Source of the DNA: Megamerina dolium
Lineage: Eukaryota; Arthropoda; Insecta; Diptera; Megamerinidae
DNA length: 64,000 nucleotides
Assembly: GCA_963854835.1 (NCBI GenBank)
Contig: OY978528.1
Location: 10,634,242-10,698,241, forward strand
Reading direction: 5' to 3'
Part shown: positions 36,093 through 45,851 of the stretch, piece by piece
How positions within the stretch are numbered: the first letter of the stretch is position 1
Layout of the letters: every line of letters begins with the position of its first letter
Program-made: the position numbers and the translations under genes
Notes under the pieces: generated by a model
Told to the model about the DNA's origin: nothing
The model's input: only the letters and a program-made list of their open reading frames with translations
Database searches by the model: none

Positions 36093-37632
36093 TGAAATGA
36101 ATGAAAACATGGTAGTTAAGTAATAAAATTTACTACTCTATTTTTTATTGTATTTTATTCTTTTATATTACTACATGTCCAAATTGCGCATATAGTGGCA
36201 TTAAAAGTAGTAGTAGTAGTAGTAGTTTCCCCCATTCGATTCCTTCAAGCAATTTGCTTGTATTTACATGCTATTTAGTAAAGAAAGAAAAATTTCTTCA
36301 TACATATTATGAATGTATGTATGTAGTAATAAAATACAAAAAAAATAATGTACTAAAATAGCATAAACAAACTACAAACAAAATATACTTCCCACGTTTT
36401 AAGGAATTCTCACTCTCAAAATTTTTCTTTGGTATTATTACATAATCAAGATTTCGTATCGTATCAGAAAATATATTTATTTTTTTTTTTTCATGTACGA
36501 GTCCATTACAAGGTGAAAAAGCCAATTGATACAATAGATATTGTATATTATAATAATATGCATTTAATATGCATAATTAAATTGACCGAACTATGATACC
36601 CTGTAGACAATTTTTTTTTTAAATTAATTTAAATTTATGGACAAGTTTAAGGATATTATTTAGTCAATTTGATTTGCCTGGTCTCTTATTATCTAAAAAA
36701 TTGAAAGTACAATATTTACAATATTTTTGAATGACTCTAAAGACAGCCAAGATAGTTTTTTCACTATAAATTTGACATTTGATAGCCCAATAGTAGTACA
36801 ACTTGGAATATAATATTGATCAAATGTAGAATTATAGTTTATTAATTCAATAAAATACTGCAAAGACAAATATTTCAAGAATTTTTAAGGGCTTCAGTTC
36901 TAAGAAACAAAATGCACTGAGTACTGACTCAGTTGAAATATAATATTTGCCAATTGACCATCAAATGTCAAAACTATGATAAAAACTTCTTTGGACTATT
37001 TTTAAAGTGATGAATAAATTTTTCATGATGCCAGGATGCCATCAAGATAAATTTGCAGTAAAGGGTTTTGAATTTGAAACTTTTTTCTTTATAAAGTGTG
37101 TGTGTTTTTTTTTTCAAAAATATTAAACTTACGATAAAGATAGTATTTATCAAATCAGCTATCTAAATAATCCCATGTCTTTGGTGTTTTTATTTAGCAT
37201 ACCCTATAAAATTTACCATGCAAAAGCTTACACCGGAACAATTTTCATAAATTGAACTGTGCCAAGAAACAAACAATGCCAGGTTCTTAAAATATGACAT
37301 AGGAATGTAAACAATTAATCAATTCCAGTGTAGGAATAGATGAATATAGCTGGTGGCACTTCTAGGTGTGACAGCTTCCTAATATTCTAAAGCATCACTG
37401 AAAAATAAGAATAAATCATGCTTTTTTGTTTTGCATGTACAGCACAAACTCGAAGGGAAAGTATTTTTCTTCGTAGTCTATAGTACTTAGCTATGGACCA
37501 TCTCACTCGAAAGTATCAACTTCCTTCTAACTGAAGAGACGTTTTGTTGGCTTTGCTAAGAATTTAATAAAAATTTTTTACAGCAGCGTTGTTATTATAC
37601 ATTAGCGACAGTTCTCTATATAAATGAAACGA

Positions 37633-37698
37633 ACTAGTTCCACACTAGTTACCGACTAGTCTCAAACTAGTTACCGACTAGTTTCTGACTAGTTATCA
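37633..37698. repeat. Six 11-bp units each starting with ACTAGT
   Basis: Six consecutive units, exactly 11 bp each, start with the palindrome ACTAGT (37633, 37644, 37655, 37666, 37677, 37688). The other five bases vary (TCCAC, TACCG, CTCAA, TACCG, TTCTG, TATCA). The constant half is conserved while the spacer drifts. Confidence 0.9.
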
Positions 37699-40352
37699 AA
37701 ATTATTTGTTACATATGGAATGTTTAATTATGACATGCTTTATTATTACACAGTTTAAATGGATTAAATTTTACAACATACTTATATGATATTAATAGCT
37801 TATATGCAAGCTTATAGGTCTGACAATTTTTCACACAGGCATCTCTAGCGCATATCTCAATAAATAGTATTAAACCCTTTTATCTAATGATATCCAAGTC
37901 ACAAGCAGAGTTTTTGTGTATATTTATTTGTTATTGTAATTGTTGTTGTTGTTGTTGTTGTTGTTATCATTGTTTGATTACATTGCATGGCGCTGAGCTC
38001 ATTATTCACGCTTAGTTGACCACCTGTGAGTTGAACTGAGTGAGCCTCTCTGTACGTGTCCATATGTACATATATGCTTGTATGTTTATATTTATATAAA
38101 TTTACATATACATAGGTACATGTGTGACCCCACATGTCATATGCATGCATATGCACATCGTATGCAATATAGATACATGCATGCATTTGTCTAAAGCAAT
38201 AGGTCTACACGTATTGCGCTTGAGTAGCCGTGACTACCAAGTATACGATACTACAATACTAAGTAATGTATCAACGTTTGTTGTTGTTGTTCTTGTTGTT
38301 GTTGATGTTGATATTAATGTTGTTGTTGTGCTTGCTGTTGTTCATTTAATAGCTTTTCATTGTGCGTGAAAGGAAAAAACGAACGCGTTGACAGTCTTCC
38401 TTTCTATGCAACCACATTGTTTTTGTTGTTGTTGTTTTATTTTCGTTTAGCTAATGAATGCGCTTTTATCGTTAAGCAAAATTTGAAAATTTACATAATT
38501 TTTATTTTGTCTTGATAAAAATCAAAAAAAAAAACACACTATGTGGTAGGGAGGAGAGCGAGAGAGAGAGAGAGAGCGAGCTCAACACAACGACAATTTC
38601 AACGGGTTGCAGCAAAGTAGAAACATTTTTAATTAATCTTATTGTAATCTACAAAATTTATATTAAAGAATTAATATCAAAGATTGCTTTTTTTTTGTTT
38701 AAAGAAATTTTTAAGTTAAACTAACCCATTTTACTTTGAATCTGATCAATAAGAAGTCATAGTTTAGGAATTCATTGATATAGGATGTAAAGTGAATGTG
38801 TAGGAGGTATATTTGTGGTAGATATTTTAGTAAAAATATTAACAAAATATAATCATTCTAAATAAATGAGCGCTAAAGCATTCCGCCACCAATCTACCGA
38901 TACTTCCATCTCTATCGGTATCATATATACATTGTCATTTCTTTGACTTAACAAACCGAAGGCCAATAATTCTAAAATAACTAGTCGAACTACTATAGCA
39001 GTTTTCTTTATAAGAGGTCTTCATCTTAGGGAATTATATGGGAATCATATGGGAATTACTTTCAAATCATTTTCAATAGAGCACTATGAATGCTATGGAT
39101 TATATGAATCTCCTCAAAACCCTTTGATTAACACTATGAATTATACTAGCGTCCTCAAATACCTTTGATGAACACATTCATCCAAACTTTTTTTTTTTAG
39201 TTACTTGCTATAAAAATTTGCTTAATTTCTTCGTAAAATGCAATGTCAATAAACTTCTCTAACTCTCTTAACTTAAAGTGGAATGAATATCTTTGTTTTA
39301 CCATACAATAGTTCATAAAAAAATATGAAAAATGTATATACTGTCAACAATAATTACCATAATAGGTAAATGACAAATATGTAAATAAAAATGATTAATA
39401 AAGTTCATCTACCATGAAATGTTAACCCTTTTTGTTTGACGTTGAAAATACGAATATATTTTTTTGTGTTTTAGACTGATAAAATTAAACTTGTGAATTT
39501 CTTCGGGTTGCCATCCATCTGAACTTTTCAAAGTTCTAGTACATGCTAACATTGGGAAACTGCCCTGTGTGCGATCGACTTCATGCTTTAAAGATTGCCA
39601 CTTTGAATGATAAATAGTCCATAAAAAATTCTTTTAAATCCATAAAAATGTATGTAAATTATTAAGAAATAATTTTCCTAAATTCGGCAGTTGGAGTCGC
39701 AATTCAGGTAACTAAACAACAATTTCAAAAGTAAAAAATATAGACAAAACTCTTACAATATTCATAATAATAAGAAATAAACCACCAAGTTGCCTTGTGA
39801 CATTGATATTAATTAAAACAAAAATTACCACACTTAAGTCAATTCCGAAAAGATCCACAACTTGCATGTGAGTTTGCATTTTTGGATGAGACCCTTCGAA
39901 ACCATTCCGAAGCTATCAGTTTTACACACTTTTGCTGAAATTGATAAAGTTGGCACGTTGTTATCGTCCAAAAGAATTCCTCCTCATACTATTATGGAAA
40001 TTAATCAGGTTATTGAAAAGAATCAGTCTATGAAGCCTTTTCATTTACCGACAAATCGACGCTTTTGATTTTTTTGTTTAATTTTCTTTCGGAGGCTCGC
40101 AATACCAGTGATGCTCTAAGATGCAATTTTATTGTCGGATGAAATTTTAAGCAATTCGATTCTCCACTATTTTAATAGGCTTAAGAGTGCTCAAATATCG
40201 CTGACTAGTAGATCCTGAATAGTCTATCACTATCGAAAAATGCTATCAACATACTATCGATACTTACTTCCGAGATGTCTCCAGTTCAATCTGCTTGACA
40301 TTTTTTTTTAAGCCGTGCCTGAAGTTTTTCGGCTATCAAAAAACTTTTTCTG

Positions 40353-41488
40353 AACTTCGGCTGAAAAGCAGGATGACATATAATTGGCGCCACTAATGAA
40401 AAATCCATATGAATTTTAGAAAGCACTTACTTTCAAACGATACCTGTCACAATTTGATGACAAGCCAATCATTAGTTCACAAGTTACAGTGATTAACGTT
40501 ACTTTTGTGAATTTTGAAATGAATTTAAAGTAATTTCGGGTGCTGATTGCTTTTTCACAGGAAAAGCCACCGTTCAAATCAAAGTGATAAGTGTTATTCG
40601 GACTCTGCCCCATCGAGACAAATGGTAGGGAAGTGATTTTAAACGCGTCCGTACAAGCACGGGTCGTATAAAAAACGTGGTGACACCGGAAAACATCGAA
40701 AAGGTCCACAAAATCATTTTGTCCAACCGTAAAGTAAAGTTACAGGAGACAGTTGACATCTTGAAGATATCAAAAGAATGTGTCGGCTTCATTTTTCATC
40801 AACATTGGTCCAAGAGAAAGCTGTTTTCCAAATAAGTGCCGCTTTTGCTCACAGTGGACCAAAAATACAACATGTCGATGATTTTAAGCGCTGTTTAGAG
40901 CTATCTCGGTGCGATAGAAAGGAGTTTTTACATCGGTATATAACAATGGATGAAACATCCACCTCTAACTATAGTCCAGAGTAAAATCGACAGTCAACTG
41001 AGTGGACAGAAGTCGGAGTAGAAACAGTCAGCTGTCAAGGTTATGCCATTCATATTTTGTGATCCGAATGGAATTTTGTTCATCGATTACATTGAAAAAG
41101 GCCGAACTATCAGAGCAGTGATCTCTACATGGCCCGAATAATGCATTTGGAGGAGGAAATCGGAAAAAAAAGTACTATATGAAGAAAAAAAGTGTTTCGC
41201 ATCCACCATATTTGTCAGAATTGGCTCTCAGTAGCTTTTACCTGTTCGCAGATCTAAAAAAAAAAATGCTTGCCAAAAAGAGATTTGACTCGAAAGAATA
41301 TATGATCGCCGAAACAGAGGTCTATGTTGAGGTAAAAGATGAATTATTCTACAAGAACGGTATCCAAATGTTAAAGAAGCATTAGAATGATTGCGTGGCT
41401 CTTAAAAGAAACTATATTGATCTAATCAAGTCGAATATTGTTAAAAAATTGTTGTTTTATTAATTATCCTACGGTTTTCAGCCAAAAG
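40353..41488 (+). mobile_element. Decayed irritans-subfamily mariner element
   Basis: The left terminal repeat (AACTTCGGCTGAAAAGCAGG, from 40353) and the right one (CCTACGGTTTTCAGCCAAAAG, ending near 41488 before TA) are inverted relatives. Length is about 1.14 kb against roughly 1.3 kb for intact elements. The left flanking TA reads TG. A 165-bp leader with no frame precedes the transposase relic. Confidence 0.8.
40520..41420 (+). pseudogene. Broken mariner transposase (irritans type)
   Basis: An ATG at 40520 is followed four codons later by TAA. Recognisable parts are FRVLI near the start, VVTPENIEKVHKIIL and LKISKECVGFIFHQHL (second helix-turn-helix, about 40680-40800), FKRCLELS, the first catalytic Asp in YITMDETSTS (about 40950), NRQSTEW, IDYIEKGRTI, and, in a new frame from 41179, HPPYLSELALS, FYLFADLKKKMLA, YMIAETEVYVE, then DCVALKRNYID. 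The HQDNAPCH segment with the second Asp is deleted, and the third Asp is replaced by Glu (SELALSS for SPDLAPS). Catalysis is therefore lost. Confidence 0.88.
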
Positions 41489-41489
41489 T

Positions 41490-43080
41490 ATTATATCCTC
41501 AATTAGATATTCCACTAAATACTCCCAACTTTAGTTGGGGACTATATAAAAAACATATGGCAACGCTTTATTTTACACCTCAACTCACATTTACTACTAT
41601 TTTCATACAAAAAAAAAAAAAACCAACCTCTGAGCACTGACATCAAAATGATAATACTTAGCATCATGAGCCCGCCAGCTAATCTCTAAAACAATAATAC
41701 AAATAACAACTACATATACAAGAGAACATGAATATATCTTCAAAGAACAGTAAAAATGCTAAACACTAGCATTACACTCGAACCCGAAAATTTCTAGTAA
41801 TTAATTAAATTTAAAAAGACACAAAAAAAACACACACACTTCATAAGATAAATATTTTAAGGGTTAAAAGGGGTGAAATAAATGCAAATGCAACGTCAAC
41901 AAAAATGTACACACCAAGCCAAGAAAAAGTTTCTCATTAAATATTTATGTAGTTTAGAAATGAGAATGCAAAAAAAAAAAACTAAATTCTAAGAAATTCT
42001 AATGATACGCCCATCATCATAGTCATCCATCTACTTGCATGTGTATGTGTTCATACAATAATAACAAGCAAGTAAACTTATGAGAGAACGTACACGAAGT
42101 ACATGACGTTGACGTCATAATTTTAACCTACTTTCAGAATGCAACGCTGTCAACGCCATAACTTCAATTTCCTCTTTTTTTCCGGTACGAATATCAACGC
42201 TGAATTCATAATGAATAAGTAATGCGTAAAACAACAACAAGAAGAGAATTTTTACAATCAACTTTTCTTGCTATTTGAATAAAAAAAAAAAAAAGTTGTA
42301 ATCTCATTACAGTAAAACACCTTCAACAACGTAAACATCAGTGAAAAACGATTAAAACGTTTTTTTCCTTCTTTGCATTCACTTTCAGGATGCTAAAGTT
42401 CCACTTATATATACTACATATCGTATATGTATGTGTACCTACACCACACAACCACTACGACCATTATTAATACGCATATGTACGTACAAATGACTAATCC
42501 TTTAAATACGTTTAATGTCACGTTCTCTACGTTACGTAAATATGTAGTCGTACATTGTTTTTTTTTTTTTTACAATTGCTGATATGTCTGGTTGCTTGTT
42601 AGTTGATTGTTTGTTTGCTTTTGGTCGCATTTACGTACCACTTATAGCTTAGGTCCATTATGCTGTGTATGACACGTGTTTTTAGATGTATTTTTGAGCT
42701 TGGTTTTTTTGGTTTTTTTTTTTTTTTTTTTGGTTTTTTTCTCTACGGCTTTATGCTATTCTCAATTGAAATAAGAAGGTGTTAAATGAATAAGTGCTGC
42801 AATGAGATGATATGCAGTTTGGAATGGGATACAGATGGAAATTAATAAAAGCTTTGAGAGAATATTTTCTGAAGTTCAAATAAATGCTTTGAGATTTCTG
42901 ATAATAATGAAAATTTTCCAATGCAAATGAAAAATCGCGCAACTTTCTCAATTGCGTATTCTGTTGCGGGCCCCGGAGACCCGTCAATAAAAAACAAGAA
43001 ATGGACATAATTTCGTTGGAAGTGAAATCCGACAAAGGTGCAGCCATATGCTGCATGAAACAGTAGCTCCATAAACAACT
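41490..43080. other. Non-coding stretch
   Basis: AT-rich DNA with T runs near 42559 and 42713-42731. A full cAMP-response-type palindrome TGACGTCA sits at 42110-42117 and a TTACGTAA bZIP-type palindrome at 42532-42539. A short GC-rich patch, GCGGGCCCCGGAGACCCG, lies near 42966. Confidence 0.45.
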
Positions 43081-43083
43081 TAA

Positions 43084-43540
43084 TATGTGAAGAGGAAAAA
43101 AGTAGTCTAACCGATTACTGGAGAGCCCAAACAGTCATGCGGCAGTCGAAAAGATTCATTAACCCTGAACACATTAAGGTAGATGCTATCTTGAACCTCA
43201 ACAGAAGAGACATCAAGCTCTACACTGAACTATTAACAGGTTATTGTAAACTTAATTAGTGGGTGTGGTTAACAACGATCTCTGTCGACTGTGTGTTGAA
43301 GAGCAGGAAACAGCAGAACACGTTCTTTGCAATTGCCCAACTGTGGCTAGACGCAGACTAAACAACCTAGGCAAGGGATTCATAGTTCCCAGAGACCTAG
43401 TTAAAATCAATCCCACAGCAGTAACAAGAATTATAAATAGTCTTGAGATCTGCTAGTTAGGGAATAGGGCTGCACAAAAGATCTTCAGGTTGCGGTGCTT
43501 CATAGCCTTAATAATAATAAAAAAAAAACAAACAAAATTA
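43084..43540 (+). pseudogene. 5'-truncated LINE 3' end with zinc-knuckle remnant
   Basis: The first part reads YWRAQTVMRQSK, AILNLNRRDIKLYTELLTGY and CKLN (about 43116-43256), the stretch between RNase H and the C-terminal knuckle of I/R1/jockey-type LINEs. After a stop and short deletion, the frame from 43259 gives NDLCRLCVEEQETAEHVLCNCP (C-x2-C ... H-x3-C-x-C pattern) and ends at TAG 43454. A 3' untranslated region of about 60 bp follows, then a tail of TAATAATAATAAAAAAAAA (about 43507-43530), consistent with target-primed insertion. The 5' part was never copied or is lost. Confidence 0.8.
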
Positions 43541-43680
43541 TGCTGCATGAGCTAATTAAGTATGATTCCAATTGAGTAGCTGAACAGCGTCGGCCATATT
43601 AAACTGCATAATATTCACGACAAATTCCCGATGTCATGATCCATCCGGCACTGTAAAAACTAAACATTTGTTCATTTTCA

Positions 43681-44060
43681 ACGGTCATCACAGAGATTGG
43701 CATTCTGATCTGTAGGTCATGGGTTCAATTCCCGGCTGAAGCATAACAAATTTAATATCGAAAATATTTTTCTTCCGAACGATACCCACCTGTCGGCAAG
43801 CAATTCGCAATTCTTTCGGCAGTGACAAATTTGCCATAGAAAAGCTTCTAAAAGAACTATCTATGTGGCAAAGATCAGAAAAAGTTATGTCAGAAGGATT
43901 CTGCCGTTCGGAACCGGCTAATATAAGTAGGTCCCTTCTAATGCTGTCCGAATTTAATACGCACAACAGTATTGCAAGAGAATATTGATGCTATCACAAT
44001 GGGCATTTCTGGCCTCTCAGACAGAGGGCAGCCATATAACCTAACCTAACCTAACCTAAC
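43681..44060 (+). mobile_element. tRNA-derived SINE, copy 2, with CCTAA tail
   Basis: The B-box GGGTTCAATTCCC is at 43721-43733. The A-box is degraded. The body runs through CGGCAAGCAATTCGCAATTC and GGAACCGGCTAATATAAG. The 3' part is of type B (GCTATCACAATGGGC...CTCAGACAGAGGGCAGCCATA) and ends in four exact CCTAA units (44040-44059), that is TTAGG on the other strand. Confidence 0.85.
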
Positions 44061-44084
44061 ACCCAGTGCTGCAGCCATTTATTA

Positions 44085-45016
44085 TTCATCACCCATTAGC
44101 AAATGCGAATTGTTGTTGTTGTTGTTTCTCTTCAGCCGCCTAAATATAATGGAATTGGAATGGAGATCCGATATTAGTGGATTACAGTGGGTTTGAAGTC
44201 TTTGATTGTGTGAATTGGCATGCTTTTTGATTAATTCAACAACCCTTGGGGGGACTTTCAAGTCACAATGGATTTTGTTGTTTGTGACATAATATGGGGC
44301 GTTTGCAATCATACGTAGAGTTTGAGCTTGAAATCTTTGGAGAATTTCGACATTGAAGGTTGCCGCAGTATCCCACAGCTATATGTCATATGTCCATACT
44401 GGTTTTAGGACAGCTGAGTAGAGTAAGAGTTTACACTCGAGTGAGACTTGGAAGTTTCCATTTAGCAACCAATGCAAATTTCTGAGTTTGATGTTTAGCG
44501 CCTTACGTTTGGTGAAGCTATATGTTCTCCAAGTTAGTTTACTATCGAAGTGCCTAGGTGCCAAGGTATTTAGTTTAGTTACATTGCGGAATATATTTAC
44601 ATCATTGAGTTTTACAGATGGGCACCGTACTACGTTTAAGGGTGAATGTAACCTGGACAGAATTGGGGTTCATTTGACTTGATTCGCCCAATCTTTCAAC
44701 CATTGTGTAATCTTATCTAACCCTTTTTGGAGCTTAGCCGAAGCTATTTGTGGAAGGGTATCCATTGCGAGTATAGCAGCAGGATGGATCCTTTAGAGGC
44801 TGGTAAATCGTATGTGTGAAGCAGGTATAGCTATGGGACCCATAATGCTGCATTTAGGTACACCGGCTGAACTTTCATAGAGTTCAGACTGTTCTTCACC
44901 ATCGTGCTTGACGAAAAAGTATCGACTTTCGAGATAGGATTTGATAAATATGTAAAAGTTTATCGGACAGATATCCTTTATTTTATTGAGTAAACCTCTA
45001 TAAACCTTTGAAAATC
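44085..45016 (-). pseudogene. Jockey-type LINE reverse-transcriptase fragment
   Basis: On the minus strand from about 45016 the frame reads KVYRGLLNKIKDICP, FYIFIKSYLESRYFFVK and GVPKCSIMGP (the GVPQGS-type motif before the active site, about 44860). Two in-frame stops follow. Then AAILAMDTLP, KLQKGLDKITQWLKDWAN, TKYLGT, LTWRTYSFTKRK, LLLYSAVLKPVWTYDI (ending about 44380), RMIANAPYYVTNN, and a final IIFRRLKRN followed by six Asn from a GTT tract. The position of the YADD catalytic box, between GVP and AILA, does not show Asp-Asp. It looks lost or frame-broken. Endonuclease, RNase H and gag parts are absent. The Asn-Ala-Pro-(W/Y)-Y-V motif supports the jockey clade. Confidence 0.85.
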
Positions 45017-45305
45017 ATATTTTACTTCATTAAAACTAGATGTTTAGTCAAAATTCGAATATCTACAAAATTCAAAGCTCTGTTACGCAGCAATGAAACT
45101 TACTGAATTAATACCCAGGCTTATTTATCTTATTTATTGTGGTAAAATTTCCAAAAAAAATCTAAAAAAGTTACTTTCAATCCGGCACTTCTGTGAAGTT
45201 CTGTGGATTAAACCTTGTGAAATGGACACGAGACAGCTCAGCCGGAAATTAGTTGTCTTTCGGTACATTAGCATTCTGGAACCAAAGGAAGTGATACCAA
45301 CCTGA

Positions 45306-45785
45306 ATGCAAAGAATTGCAACTTCTTCAACAGAACACATTTGTCATGACACTCGTAAAGCTTTAGGAAAAGCTCACAAAAGTTGTATCATTCTTTACCA
45401 ATGCTTGACTACCGACGTTAAACCATTTTGTATTTCATTCATGTGGATTTCGTTGAACTCATTTTCAATCTATAAGAACCCGGAAATTTACAAAATGACT
45501 CCATCTTCAAGAACAGCAATTATAACCTTCGCCAACGTATACATGGAAATATTAAATTCATATTTAATTCCAAGAAATGATTGTCATCATCAATGCTACT
45601 TTAAATCAATCAGCCAAATGTTTATGATGCTTCCAATTCAACAGCCTCCTACCTACCTACACATAATTTATTTTATACACACATTCGGATATGTTATGCA
45701 CGCAATCAAGTGCGTGAAACACGTGTGTCCAGCCGCCAGGCACGTGCAATTGTTTCACCAGCTCTTACATGAAATCACATACCCG
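45306..45785 (+). CDS. Candidate first exon with GTAAGT donor, unrecognised
   Basis: From ATG 45306 the frame is open for 181 codons. At codon 160 it meets CCCG|GTAAGTACATAC, a good donor at 45786 that falls between codons. The protein has mixed hydrophobic stretches (about 36-53 and 117-130), His- and Cys-rich segments (for example HAIKCVKHVCPAARHV) and no recognised domain. Length and donor argue for an exon. Ordinary AT-rich composition, lack of family recognition and the adjacent LINE argue against. It may be untranslated leader. Confidence 0.25.
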
Positions 45786-45851
45786 GTAAGTACATACTCG
45801 TATCGTATATTCATATGCATAAGAAAAACATATAAACAATATCTGATATGA

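Larger units (their letters stand above)
34400..40350. other. Long non-coding stretch
   Basis: It holds CA (36065-36092), AGT (about 36208-36228), TTG (37940-37965) and GA (about 38556-38577) tracts, a cluster of ACTAGT palindromes (separate entry), a 16-bp palindrome CATATGCATGCATATG at 38138-38153, and a doubled TAATATGCAT near 36553-36573. The region 34.5-34.95 kb is slightly GC-richer but has no recognisable frame. Confidence 0.45.

Noticed and set aside
37899..38186. 95-codon minus-strand frame
   Set aside because: Low complexity (Thr run from a TTG tract, Tyr-Val-His-Met from ATGT-like DNA).
44040..44059. Telomeric DNA (TTAGG repeats)
   Set aside because: Only four units, attached to the end of a SINE and repeated (two units) at another SINE. 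A tail is the better explanation.
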